Shown piece after piece: positions 1-10,997 of a DNA stretch of 64,000 nt (position 1 is the stretch's first letter; each line of letters opens with the position of its first letter). The stretch covers positions 186,001-250,000 of the forward strand of contig JAOALB010000051.1 of NCBI GenBank assembly GCA_025331125.1. Reading direction: 5' to 3'. The DNA is from Mycogone perniciosa. Its lineage: Eukaryota; Ascomycota; Sordariomycetes; Hypocreales; Hypocreaceae. The position numbers and the translations under genes are program-made. The notes beneath the pieces are model-generated. The model was not told where the DNA came from. It did no database searches and saw only the letters and a program-made list of their open reading frames with translations.

Positions 1-555
1 CTTGAGGGATGTAAGAGGGGCTTTTTCGGATGACTTAACGATGATTGTGTTGCCGGCCACGACGCAGGGAATCACCTTGCCGCACCACATGACAATCGGC
101 ACGTTCCAAGGGATAATCGCAGCACAAACACCATATGGCTGTCGTAAAGTGAAGTTGACAAACCCGGGGGTGTTAAGGCTGGTCTCTCCGTGAATGTCAT
201 GGGCCAGGCCCACAGTGTGTTTGATGCCACCCACGGATCCTCTGACGCACGGAAGATATGAAGAAATTGGCATTCCCATGTTCTGTGCTTCTAGGTTTGC
301 AATCTCATTCTGATCTCGCTCAATGAGATCTGCCAGTTTCAAGCACTTGGCAATGCGGTCAGAGGCCGAGAGGTCTCGCCATGCGGGAAATGCCTTTTCG
401 GCCGCCGCAAAGGCGAGCTCAACATCCTCAGCGTCTGCCTCATGAACATCTGCGATCTTTTCCTCAGTGGCAGGGTTGAAGATGGGAAAGGTCTTGCCAG
501 CCTTGCCGGGAACGAATTCGCCACCGATGAAGAGTCTGGTCTCGAGGGAGGCCAT
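1..555 (-). CDS. Aldehyde dehydrogenase, N-terminal part (cut by window edge)
   Basis: The minus strand reads open from an ATG at 555 to base 1 without a stop, giving the first 185 residues. They begin MASLETRLFIGGEFVPGKAG, run through FNPATEE and AFPAWRDLS, and reach the aldehyde dehydrogenase cofactor-domain motif PWNVP followed by VAGNTIIVKSSEKAPLT. This is the NAD(P)-binding half of the ALDH superfamily. The catalytic Cys and Glu lie outside the window. ALDHs oxidise aldehydes to acids with NAD(P)+, and without a targeting peptide this one is probably cytosolic. It is divergent from the sugar transporter, sharing a 740 bp promoter region. No intron is seen in the visible part. The family is certain; substrate and subfamily cannot be told. 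Confidence 0.93.
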   Translation of the reverse strand, partial: MASLETRLFIGGEFVPGKAGKTFPIFNPATEEKIADVHEADAEDVELAFAAAEKAFPAWRDLSASDRIAKCLKLADLIERDQNEIANLEAQNMGMPISSYLPCVRGSVGGIKHTVGLAHDIHGETSLNTPGFVNFTLRQPYGVCAAIIPWNVPIVMWCGKVIPCVVAGNTIIVKSSEKAPLTSLK

Positions 556-1292
556 TGTGATGGTTGAGTATTGATTTGAACCAGAAGACAGAACCACTGT
601 TGGTTGGAATATGTGCCTCTGCGGGCGTATGGGTTGGAGTAATGAAATAGTATAGAGAGACGAGGTGCGGGGAGCTATGCAAATGGAGGGGAAGCTTGGG
701 GCCTTTGTCGATACAAATCGTTTACGCCGCCAAATCGCACTCATATACTGAGTTTCCCAAAATCCAATTAATAATGAACGAACGTATTACCAATTGTTGG
801 CCGAAACATTCAAATAGTCCGGTCAATGATCGGAGAGGATCTCAGTCTCGACAACCTCGAAGGCGAGGGGGGTAGGGTGTCCCGGAGCCGGGCCGGGCAT
901 TTCACCATCCTCCGGCTTTGGGTCAGGTCACTAACCTGACGCCTCATGGACACATTTCGGCTGCAGAAGAGTGGCGTCTTACTCAATGGCATGCACCGGG
1001 ATTCACTAGTCGCATTCTAGTAGACACCCCGGACCCGGCTGCGTCTGGTGGAGGCCCCCATGGGGAATCTAGGCGCTGATGCATGCACAAGACACACCAT
1101 TTTAGTTGTCCTCCTGAGGGGAGCTCATCCCTGTACAGGTGCCGTGTTGAGTGAGCGTGAGTCGTATTGTTACTTAGCTTCAACTCTATTAATATAAGAC
1201 CACCTTCGTTGCAACATCGTTTCCCCTTCTTGTTGTGTGTGTATCGCCAATCCAACAGACAAACTCACCTACCGAGCATTTTTTCTTCATCG
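556..1292. promoter_or_regulatory. Shared divergent upstream region, ALDH and sugar transporter
   Basis: This 737 bp non-coding stretch lies between the two divergent start codons. It is GC-mixed, with a G-rich run (GGCGAGGGGGGTAGGG) near 865. The bases before the transporter ATG are pyrimidine-rich, as is common before fungal start codons. No gene is seen in it, and no binding site is claimed. Confidence 0.5.
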
Positions 1293-3051
1293 ATGGGGAA
1301 AATGTCTACCCATTCAGACAACGAAAAGATGGCGGACGCTGGCCTCCATACGGAGAAAGCTGAGCGTACCGACAGCAATGAGAAGTCCCACGTCGCTGCG
1401 GCGATCGATATCTCGCATCTGGCAGAGGAGGCCGAGCCGCAACTCTGGACCAGGCGCATGTTCAAACTGTATAGTATTCTACTGCTCGGTTATCTTTGCA
1501 TTGTTTTGCAAGGTTATGATGGCTCTCTCATGGGTGCCATTAATGCAATGGTACGATAGGCCCGAAACTCTCCCCCCCTTTGTAAGACATGATTACTGAT
1601 ATGTATCCAACAGCCACAATATCAAAACTTCTTTGGATTGTAAGTAAAAAGTAATATCCAATGCAACCATTTTGCAATTTTTCTAACTCAATTGCGATAT
1701 CAGAGAGTCAGCTGGTTCCGCCACCGGATTGGTGTTTGCCATCTTCAACATCGGCAGTCTCTGCGCTCTGCCCTTCGCTGGTCCCATCAATGATAATTTC
1801 GGTCGACGATGGGGAATCTTCACTGGATGCATCTTCGTCATTATCGGAACATGCATCCAGGCCCCTGCTATCTCCCAGGGCATGTTCCTTGGCGGTCGTT
1901 TCCTTTGCGGTTTCGGCCAAGGCTTCATCAACGTCTCTGCCCCGACCTTCGTCGCCGAAATGGCTCATCCACACTGGCGAGGCCCTCTCTCCGGTCTTAT
2001 GCAGACCAACTACTTCGTCGGATCCATCATCGCCAGTTGGGTCACATACGGCACGGCTTTCCTCAGCGGCGATGGGTCTTTCCGCATCCCACTCTGGCTT
2101 CAGATGGTCAGCTCCGGTGTTGTAGGCGCCGGTATCTTGTTCTGCCCCGAGACTCCTCGCTGGCTCGTTGCCCATGGTCGTCGCGAGGAGGCTGAGAATG
2201 TTCTTGCGGAGCTTCACGGTGAAGGCTCTCGGGACAACCCCTTTGTCCGTCTGCAGATGGCTGAAATGGACGCCCGCATCAACACTGAGGGCTCAGATAA
2301 GCGCTGGTGGGACTACCGGGATCTGTTCAACACGCACTCTGCTCGCCGTCGTATGATTTGCGTCGTCGGCATGGCCTGGTTCGGACAGTACTCTGGCAAT
2401 GCCCTCGTCAGCTACTATTTCCCAGTCATTGTGCAGCAGATTGGTATCGAGGATCCACACACCCAGCTGCTCATGAACGCGCTCAACCCTGTCGTTTCAT
2501 GGTTCGCGGCCATTTTCGGAGCCATACTCCTTGACAAGGTCGGCCGTCGTCCGTTCCTTATGAGTGGTGTGCTTGGTATGTGCTTCTGCTTGGCCATTGT
2601 CACTGGCTGCACGAAGCTTTCCGTAGTGGACGCCAACAAGTCCGCCGGCTACGCTGGCATCTTCTTCATTTACCTCTTCAGCGTCATCTTCTCGTTCTGC
2701 CTCGTGCCATTACTCCCCTTTTACATCGCCGAGACCCTCCCCACTGAGTCGCGTGCCAAGGGAACCGCCATTGGACAGGTTGTCGGATCTGCTGCGTCCA
2801 TCTTGGGCCAGTACACCAGTGGTGTGGCCATTGCTCAGATCGGATACTACTACTATCTGGTTTTTATCGCTTGGGATTTGGTCGAGTTCTTCATCATCTA
2901 CTTCTTCTTTGTTGAGACCAAGGGCCGCACTCTTGAGGAGATGAACGAGGTCTTTGAGGCCCCGAACCCCGTCAAGAAGTCGCTGGAGAAGCGGTCGGAG
3001 GCTGTTGTCAGGAGGACCATTTTGGGCAGAGACACGAGCGAGGAGGTATGA
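1293..3051 (+). CDS. MFS sugar transporter (hexose/lactose permease-like)
   Basis: There are three exons: 1293-1550, 1614-1639 and 1704-3051. They join in frame to 543 residues, and a second ATG in the same frame at 1302 is an alternative start. The joined sequence gives ...GAINAM-PQYQNFFGL-ESAGSATGLVFAIFN, the usual first-loop region of fungal sugar porters. Family signatures are visible: GRRWG after TM2, PETPRWLVAHGR before the central loop, DKVGRRP after TM8, PFYIAETLPTESRAKG and the C-terminal VETKGRTLEEMNEVF. Twelve membrane segments are expected. It is a plasma-membrane H+-coupled or facilitative sugar carrier. It is convergent with the Zn2Cys6 regulator that follows, which could control it, although adjacency is the only argument. 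The 26-nt micro-exon is noteworthy. The sugar cannot be deduced. Confidence 0.95.
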
Positions 3052-3345
3052 ACCTGTCTCTAAGACAGCTGCCCATACAGTTTATACTTATATAGTTATT
3101 TCACTTCTCACCCAGAAATTGGTGTTTACACCTTGGTACTTAATTAGCTTCAATTCATGAGAGGAAATGATACCACAAGATGCAACTACTACTCCGTACT
3201 TGGGCGTGAATATGAATCAATCCATTTAACTGTTAGAAACTACATATTTGCCCTCAGACCCCCCCTTTCCAGTATCCCATAGGTATTCCGAACCATTACG
3301 CCAAATCGCTATCGATACACACATTATTCAATTCAAACATTCGTA

Positions 3346-5319
3346 TTATCCTATCATTTCGTCTGTCCACGTAAAAATGCGATCAAATGCCTCCAGGTTG
3401 ACCACTGTCGGCATGTTGTAAGCATCATCCGCACCCAAATCATAAATCGATGGGGGGTTGACTGAGCTCGCTCTGAAGATCTCCGGCATGGGCGGGCTCG
3501 CAAATGACATTGGCGGCGCTCCATCCTCTTGTAATGCAACTGAGCGCACATTGATCGGAGAACCTGATCTCCAAGCGGCGTTGATGCGGTCGGCGAATTG
3601 CCCTGCCAAGTTCTCCGTGGACAGGGACATGCCTCCAGCTTTCCACCGTTTGGATGCTTCGCGAAGGCCTTGGAGCAGGGCTTCAAAATTGGGGTCAACA
3701 AGAGTCCCAAAATGCTTCGAGTCGGCGAGAAGCACCCGCGCGGCGATGAACATGCAGAAGCTAAAGGTAGCTGGAATGACGACGGTGGTGTTGGAGATGA
3801 ATTTCGCAGCAATCGTGGCTATTTCTCCCGCTGCCACAACGCAAGTCTTGGCTGCGTTTAGGGAGGGCAGTCGATGTCGGAATTTGGCGTCTGGGTAGGC
3901 AATGTTTTGATGTAGCATGATGACGCTGGTGTTGTGCGTGATATGGGCCAAGGTCAGGTTTTCGTCCATTTTGCCTGTAGCATCGATGCCGGCGACCTGC
4001 CACCGCGTTGGTAGGAATGTCTTCCATCTAACAAGCATAGCATCCAGCGCTTGAAACCTCTCAAACCACCGGCGGAGGCCATCGCTGGTGGAGATGTCGA
4101 CAGATTCTTGCAGAAGAAAGGTGGCGACGCGGCAAAGGCATTCGGTAGCCTCAATGAGATAAGCAAATCCTCCCAAGGCATCGGTCTCATCCACTGGGTC
4201 AACACTGTGACTAGCGATGTTGAAATATCGACCTTTCTTTTCCACCCGGTCCCTCCAGAAACACCCTTCAACAGGGAGTCGTCTCTTGACATCCGTACTT
4301 GTTAGACTGGTGTTCCAGCCTGTTGAGACGGAGCAGAACCGGTCCATGAGGAAAATGCACCAGAAGATCCTCCGCAGCGACTCTGACTCGGTCCAGTTCT
4401 TGGCTGGTGGGAGAAAGCCGATCCTATTCAGCAGCTTGTTCTCAACAGCGTTTTCTTCCTCGACAGCAAGGCCGAGCTGCTCCACTATTCGAGTCGCCGA
4501 TGCCACGATCGACCAACTTCTCGGACCTCTGCCATTGCCAATTGTGTTGAAGGCAAGTATGATGCATGCCTGTAGACTCTCCACTGAGAACCGATCCATG
4601 CAGGCTAAAACGACGGCATCGTGGCAGCGCGAGTGATACCAGTCTTTGGTCTGATGATCGACATTGTAGAACTTGATGGTTGCTGCTGTGATGGCTTGCA
4701 GCACGATTTCTGATGGCGGAGCATCACCCGATTGCATGCCGGCATGAAAGCTGGTCTGATGAAGGATGGGTATCCAGGGATGGATTTTGGCAAAGTAGAT
4801 GTCGACAAGCTCGCTAAGCATAGATGGCGGAGGGAGGAATTGAGGGTCGGCGTTTGATCCACGCGCCATAGGAGACTGATCGGCCACACTGTTGCTCATA
4901 TTATTGTTATTGTGGTTGATCACAGGCGCAGGCGCCGAAGCCGCAGACGACTGTCCCGATGAGCCCTGTCGAGGTCGTTTGCGCGGATTGAGCAGCTGCT
5001 GGCGAACAGCACGCAGACTCTCTTCCAGATTGGCTTGACTGGCCGCTCCATTTGCCAGGTTGGGCGCAAAGAGAAGCGATTGTCCCAGCACAAGGGCCTC
5101 AAGCGTGTCCATGCGCTTCACCAGCGACTCGATATATCCCGGTTTGGCGCCGCGGCGCTGGCCTTCTTCGTAAATGCAAACACTGTTGCTAGCCACGCAT
5201 GAGCGGCAAGGATCCTCGCGGGAGCACTTCTGCTTCTTGCGACGACATGTTGTACAGGCCCCGCCATGGACGATGCCGTCCTCCTGGTCTAGAGATCCGG
5301 GTGGCTCCTCGCTGGCCAT
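3346..5319 (-). CDS. Zn(II)2Cys6 transcription factor with fungal-specific TF domain
   Basis: A single uninterrupted frame of 657 residues starts at ATG 5319. The N-terminus holds a complete binuclear zinc cluster, C22-x2-C25-x6-C32-x5-C38-x2-C41-x6-C48, with the basic stretch RRKKQK. A basic linker (GQRRGAKPGYIESLVKRM) leads into a short heptad-like helix (TLEALVLGQS). Asn-rich and Ser-rich low-complexity sequence occupies about residues 110-150. The middle homology region follows from about 165 (ELVDIYFAKIHPWIPILHQTSFH) through LRRIFWCIFLMDRF, typical of the fungal-specific TF domain. It is a nuclear DNA-binding regulator. The gene runs tail to tail with the sugar transporter 294 bp away, so sugar-responsive control is possible but unproven. 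No known orthologue is recognised. Confidence 0.93.
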   Translation of the reverse strand: MASEEPPGSLDQEDGIVHGGACTTCRRKKQKCSREDPCRSCVASNSVCIYEEGQRRGAKPGYIESLVKRMDTLEALVLGQSLLFAPNLANGAASQANLEESLRAVRQQLLNPRKRPRQGSSGQSSAASAPAPVINHNNNNMSNSVADQSPMARGSNADPQFLPPPSMLSELVDIYFAKIHPWIPILHQTSFHAGMQSGDAPPSEIVLQAITAATIKFYNVDHQTKDWYHSRCHDAVVLACMDRFSVESLQACIILAFNTIGNGRGPRSWSIVASATRIVEQLGLAVEEENAVENKLLNRIGFLPPAKNWTESESLRRIFWCIFLMDRFCSVSTGWNTSLTSTDVKRRLPVEGCFWRDRVEKKGRYFNIASHSVDPVDETDALGGFAYLIEATECLCRVATFLLQESVDISTSDGLRRWFERFQALDAMLVRWKTFLPTRWQVAGIDATGKMDENLTLAHITHNTSVIMLHQNIAYPDAKFRHRLPSLNAAKTCVVAAGEIATIAAKFISNTTVVIPATFSFCMFIAARVLLADSKHFGTLVDPNFEALLQGLREASKRWKAGGMSLSTENLAGQFADRINAAWRSGSPINVRSVALQEDGAPPMSFASPPMPEIFRASSVNPPSIYDLGADDAYNMPTVVNLEAFDRIFTWTDEMIG

Positions 5320-8300
5320 TGCGAAACTGTCGTCTTGGACGCTGAATGAATTATGCGGAATTCTCTATCACCTGGATTGGAACGGCCATAGTATCGGTTC
5401 ACTCCTGAGTACGTGATATATGGAAAACACCAGCAAGTCGAGGCAGTGCCATGATGTTAACGAATTGTAGTGACGCTGACAAGGCCGCTTCTAGACGACG
5501 CCTTGCTTAGCTCGACTGGCCCAATCACGTGCTATTTTTGGCCAAACTTTGCGTATTAATGCTTCGTATTAGACCGTATTAGGAAACGGGTGTTGTTGGG
5601 GCGTGGCATCCAGGATGAAGCAAGCCATGGTTAATTTTTCAGTTTTCGTCAGCCACCGCCCTGAGACAACGACTAGTAGGAGCAGATGACTAAACGTTCT
5701 CGAAATTCGCACCTACTATTCCGAAAAGCATAGTAGTAGTACTATTGCTCATCCAATGAAACCATGAGGTCATGTCAGAACCTTAGGTTGGTAGATCTCT
5801 GGGCGCTATTGTGAGCCCAAAGGAGCATCCAAGTCGGCAACGCCGAGTTGCCGTTGGCATGCTAATATGTGTGTGTCTCATCTCATCGACAATGTATGTC
5901 GAACAGCTACTCCGTACTTTGTTCGTGAAAGTTCTTGCGGAGTACGAAGTAGTACTGCTTCGTAGTGTAAGGGTTGTTCAGGGATTGTGAGCTGTCACTA
6001 GCAATCATCTTACCAGCCCCCAAATGCGACAGCCTACTACGAAGTACTACTAGGACAAACCAAGCATGAATCAGCTCATGGCAGGCTTCAAAGGTGCCGA
6101 CAATACCGACCGTTTGCAGGCTAGTTCCGCCTTGGCTCCCATGCCGACGCGGCTTGACTCATGCACATGCAGGCGGCTGCAGCCCGTTTTGCACCCGGTA
6201 ATCGCAATCGGATTCATGGTCCTAGTCAGGAATTGTACCTTGAGGTTTGTTTTGAACTGTTATAAATGCTTGGCGTCAGACCGAGCAAGTTGACAAAGAT
6301 ATATCATGAAGCATTAACCCCGATCTTTCGGAGATTATGAGAGCTCCTCCACAAGACTCTTCGCTTTTGGACTGTCATGGAGACTAGGGCCATAGGGTGC
6401 CGCCGCACTGGTTCTTGGATGGACGGAATTCAGCCGCACTGTTGAGCAAGCGCCACACCTTCAAGCTTCTTACAATGTCACATCTCATTCGGTTAACGGT
6501 CCGCTCTCGGCAGCATTCTCAGGGGCCTGGATACGTATGCGATAGTAATCAATCGATCGGCTTTTGTTGGTCACACCCTTTCGGTGATAACAACGTATGA
6601 GCGTGGCGTCGTATCGAACATTAGTACGGAGTACGGAGTAGTATTTGGCTTGGCCCTCGTCGTTGACGCTGACTATGATTCGGGAAGAGGGCGAACAATG
6701 CCGAGAAGGACCCGGATCTTCATCTTGAAAGCCTAAAGTGCCGCCAGGGATATAGATTGATAATGTGGCATATACGACGAGAACCGTTCCTAGTTCAAGG
6801 GAGGAGCGGTTCCGGTTGACGGATCAAAAGGTGGCCGCGCCTAACTGTCAGGGCTCAGGCTTGAATGGAATTGTGTCAGCGTGGCTGACGACCACACGAA
6901 TATAATCGCTTCTATTCTTGACACCTAGTCGTAATCCGCCTGATATTATGGGGAAAACACCTGCTCATAGTACTCGTAGTTCGTATCAAGTGCTGCGATA
7001 TGTTCCGACGTACGGAGTACCATCACACAAGCTCCTGGAGAACGAATGCGAACTATGGAGCACTACTCGTAGAGTGACGAAATCCCCCTCCCCCAGTATT
7101 GTGCCACAAACGACCAGACCTGCTAGAACCAACATTGGGCCACTGCTGCTCTATATTCCATTGAGGTTGTCAGACAATTGATCCTGCAATGATACGCTGA
7201 CGACAGCGCAGCCTGCCCCTTGGAGGCCTTCGTGTTCTCCGCGACCCATGTGGCTTAGGTCACCGATTCTCATTCCCCATATTCAGGGGTGTGTCAAATA
7301 GCTCACCCTTCACTCTCTGCACTGTGAGTGAATATGATCCCTGGGCAAGTCTTTTGCTGTTCGTGTTGCTAGTACTTTGGTTGGGCTGAGACAAGGCGTT
7401 CGTACCGCAGGGGTTGTGCTGGCCTAGTTGGGGTTTAAAAAAAATTACAGCAAATAATAGTTCAGCAATAGTTGTCATGCTGGTGTGGCCGTCGGAACTT
7501 GCGTTGATTTGATCTCGAGCTCATGCTTGACTTGACTTGACTTGAAGAATCTAGCGCATGCCCAGGTGACTATAACTAAGCTGGGCGGCGTCAACTTTAT
7601 TAGGAGCTACTTGAATCCTTACTGCTCATTCGTACGGATTACGGAGTACAGAGGCATATCCCAAACCCCACAAACGGCGCGCGGATCCGATGGTTCGCTG
7701 TTCACTCTAATATATTTTAGCCTCCTCAAAAATCCGACACTCATACGCCATCGCCGCGAACGCCCCGATATCCCCGGTTGTGGCGCTGGACTGGTAGACA
7801 TTTGGCGTAATCTGGATTGCACTATGCAGACTGTCGTAACGCATCTAGGTAACAGTGATCCAATGTCCTTGCTATAGCCGCCTTGGATTGTGTGTACCAT
7901 TCCATTGTTCATCTAGGAAGTAGTAGATAGCATGGCTCGTCTCCACCATGTTGAATGGATTCCCTGAAGTAGGGAACGTGCTGGTAAGTCAACCGGAAGC
8001 TTTCAACATGTTTCAATGGGGGATATATGGAGAGGTCATTAATTCACATAGTTGATGGGTGTTTTCAAGATCTCCGGCTTTCTCTATAAAGCTTATCGTG
8101 TAAAGCCATCACCGATCTGTGTGGTGGAAGTCCATTTACAGCCAACATCTCCAATCAGCCCAGGTTGGTTGTCATTATCACTGCCGCAGTTTTCTGGACA
8201 CATCCTGGCCCCAATGGGTTTACTGCTTCCTAGACTTCCACTTCATTGTTGATTGTAGCTCTGGTCTCAACCCGAACTGCTGAATTGACAAGTTCTGTTG

Positions 8301-8692
8301 CTTAATTTAAACACATCCGAAAGTTCCTTCTCTTCAATGTGTGAGATGAAATGACCAAATTCGGACTATTCGGGAGATGATGACACCCTGTAACATTTGT
8401 AAATACACTTCGAACAATTCACTAATTGAAGCGGCCCGAGGGACGATCCATTGACTCAACACATTGGGGACTAGACGCTCTACAAGTTTAATCTTTCCCT
8501 CATACCAACATCACTGTCTGTTGTAACTACTTCGTATTGAGTACACTTGCTGCTAACCTAACACCAAACTTGCCTATGCATTTAAGCCACGCACTAAGTT
8601 GCGTTATTCATTATGGGGTTCCGAACAGGCAGCAACATCTCAATCAACACCCACATTATACCATCCACTTCATTGTATTGCCCTCAGGTAAA
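5320..8692. other. Gene-sparse intergenic stretch with short palindromic words
   Basis: About 3.4 kb holds no open frame with recognisable protein features; the longest candidates are around 70-110 codons and look random. It contains several copies of the words TACGGAGTA/TACTCCGTA and TACGAAGTA (near 5911, 5941, 6625, 7012 and 7640) and a short TTGAC tandem run at about 7526-7546. The base composition is fairly balanced to AT-rich. I see no transposon ends, tRNA or rRNA here. Confidence 0.6.
7526..7546. repeat. Short TTGAC pentanucleotide tandem repeat
   Basis: Four successive units of CTTGA/TTGAC are visible in the run, ending in TTGAAGAATC. It lies in the non-coding stretch upstream of the HET gene and is a simple microsatellite. 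Confidence 0.8.
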
Positions 8693-10813
8693 ATGGCAAC
8701 GCAAAGCCTGTATTCATCCTTGCCTGTTGGGGTCGGAGAAATCCGTGTCCTGACAATCCTTCCAGGTGATTGGGCTGCTGCAATCCACTGCGAACTCAGC
8801 GTCGTGTCGCTCAGTGTCGCTCCCGAATTTACCGCCCTCTCCTACGCCTGGGGTGTGCCAATTTTTGATGGTACTTTATATATCAATGGCCAGGAGCAGC
8901 GCATCGGACGCAGTTTGGAGACGGCTCTTCGTTACTATCGTCGAGCTGGTTGGCGTATGCCACTATGGGCTGATGCCGTCTGCATTAACCAGGGCGACGT
9001 CCTAGAGCGCTCTGCCCAGGTTGCTATCATGGATCGTATCTACTCGTCAGCCGGCACAGTGTTCGTGGTCCTTGGGGCTGGCGCCGACTTGGCTGCCGAT
9101 GACTACTTTCAGAAAGTCAGGGCGCTACAGAATTTCCGCTTTAGCACATACAACCTGAGGAAGTCCGAAGCGATCTTGCCCCCAGGATGGGAGCAAGGTA
9201 ACTCGCAAGGGGCGCCTGACGACGAGGAGACCTCGTTTCTCTTTAATTTCCTGGAAAGGGCCGCCACTCTGAAATGCTTTGATCACCTAGGTGATGTCGG
9301 TCGATGGGGAGCTGTGTCCAGAGAATCGGAAGAGTCAGAATATCCTTGGCAAACTCTGGTCCAAATCCTGGAAGCTTTCACCAAGGAAGCATGGTGGACT
9401 CGGATATGGACTCTTCAGGAGAGCGTGGTCGGTGTTAAGCCCACTTTCGTATATCGAACGGCTGTAGCACCATGGGTCATGTTAGAAGAGGCGGCGAGCA
9501 TCATAGGCGCTCACATTACGGATTGTTGTACCCCATATTTGGCCAACGAGGCTCCGCCAAGGTATGCCGCTGCCGTGAGGAGGCTCATCACCCACATCAA
9601 CAGCATTAAAAAGACACGTGGTGTTTATGCTAGAACGCACGAGGGAATCGAGGCTGAACAGCTTAGTCTTACCCAACTCTTCCCAAAAAAGGACTTTCAG
9701 GGTTCGGCCGTCACTGAGATTACTGGGAGCCTAGGGTCGAATTTGCTCTATAAATATCTCTGGATGCACTATAGGCGAGAGGCTAGCGACTCGCGTGATA
9801 AAATTTACGCCCTTCTATCCCTTACAAAGCTGGGGGATACACCCTCTTGCATCTATCCTGACTATAGCAAGAGACAAGAAGACGTCTATATCAACACGGC
9901 AAGGGTGGTTATCCAGGACTCTGGCTCACTCGATCTTTTGTCTGCAGCTGGGAGGCTCCGGAGTGACAATTTCCCTTCCTGGGTACCAGACTGGTCTATT
10001 ATGGGTGGTTCTGACGAAAATACCACTCAGACAAGTGCTTTGTTGTTGTATAACGCCAGCTTACAGACAAAAGCCGAGGTGAGTTTTCACGAAAGCAACC
10101 ATTCACTGCTTAGTGCAGAAGGGGTAATCTTGGACAATATCGGAGTACTTGGCCAAGGAGCCATCTCTGAGAGGCAGGATGGTGGAGATATATGGCAAGC
10201 AATCTTTGAGTGGATGCAAATTGCATACACCCATTCACCGAGTACGAAATGGGTCGACTTCTGTAGAACGATCTGCACCGGCTTGATTATGTGGCCTCGA
10301 GACCTAGTCTTCCGTCGGATGGGCCCCCTAACTGCAGAAATGATACAATCTCAGCCACCCCGTCGCGATCCTGCCTCTGGGAATTACACCCAGGATATCC
10401 CTGCGGGGGAACTTATACAGTCGTTGGTAGAGCAGATGAAGACTTGTTTCTCAGCGTGGTATCTACTTCTATGGAGACAGGCAGAGCGAGGTATGGTCGG
10501 GATGGCGCCACCTCCGACGATGGAAGACCATATAAAAATTACGACAGCCTTCAGAAGGTTTGTGGTGTCGTCGTCAGGGTATATCGGGCTCGTCCCTTCC
10601 AATTCAGAAAAGGGGGATTGTATTATATTCTTCAAAGGCTGTCGTTTCCCTTGCGTGGTGAGGCCAACCTCCAGACTAGATGACAAGAAACCTCGGTATA
10701 AAATAGTCGGCGACTGCTATATTGATGGGTTCATGGATGGCCAGATTAATGATCATGCCTCAAGCAAAAGAGGAGACAGGAATTTTGATTGGAAGACCAT
10801 CACCTTATGCTAA
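8693..10813 (+). CDS. HET (heterokaryon incompatibility) domain protein
   Basis: The open frame gives 706 residues from ATG 8693 (MATQSLYSSLPVGVGEIRVL). The frame is open further upstream, and an earlier ATG at 8576 would add 39 residues. I prefer 8693 because HET proteins usually begin shortly before the IRxLxxxPG strand, here IRVLTILPG. The domain follows in order: FTALSYAWG (HET core 1), IGRSLETALRYYR, LWADAVCINQGDVLERSAQVAIMDRIYSSA (cores 2 and 3), EAWWTRIWTLQE, and RDKIYALLSL near the end of the N-terminal module. HET proteins trigger cell death when incompatible hyphae fuse. The C-terminal part has no recognised repeats or NTPase. No intron is needed. HET genes are often fast-evolving and accessory. 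Confidence 0.93.
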   Translation: MATQSLYSSLPVGVGEIRVLTILPGDWAAAIHCELSVVSLSVAPEFTALSYAWGVPIFDGTLYINGQEQRIGRSLETALRYYRRAGWRMPLWADAVCINQGDVLERSAQVAIMDRIYSSAGTVFVVLGAGADLAADDYFQKVRALQNFRFSTYNLRKSEAILPPGWEQGNSQGAPDDEETSFLFNFLERAATLKCFDHLGDVGRWGAVSRESEESEYPWQTLVQILEAFTKEAWWTRIWTLQESVVGVKPTFVYRTAVAPWVMLEEAASIIGAHITDCCTPYLANEAPPRYAAAVRRLITHINSIKKTRGVYARTHEGIEAEQLSLTQLFPKKDFQGSAVTEITGSLGSNLLYKYLWMHYRREASDSRDKIYALLSLTKLGDTPSCIYPDYSKRQEDVYINTARVVIQDSGSLDLLSAAGRLRSDNFPSWVPDWSIMGGSDENTTQTSALLLYNASLQTKAEVSFHESNHSLLSAEGVILDNIGVLGQGAISERQDGGDIWQAIFEWMQIAYTHSPSTKWVDFCRTICTGLIMWPRDLVFRRMGPLTAEMIQSQPPRRDPASGNYTQDIPAGELIQSLVEQMKTCFSAWYLLLWRQAERGMVGMAPPPTMEDHIKITTAFRRFVVSSSGYIGLVPSNSEKGDCIIFFKGCRFPCVVRPTSRLDDKKPRYKIVGDCYIDGFMDGQINDHASSKRGDRNFDWKTITLC

Positions 10814-10997
10814 TTCTATTTCTTTGTCTTCCATTGCGTACAGAGTAGAGCATAACCTTACAATAGAGGACGCAGATAGATAGCTCTTATTCACATCTGA
10901 CTGCATCCGCTGGTCTCAGGGGATATCATACCTGTTGTATAAACCTGGATATTACCATCTCCCTGAATCTGGTTCAATACAAATGGTACATGCATTC

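Noticed and set aside
1708..2217. A 169-codon minus-strand frame over the sugar transporter
   Set aside because: It is antisense to the transporter with acidic low-complexity content, a codon-bias shadow.
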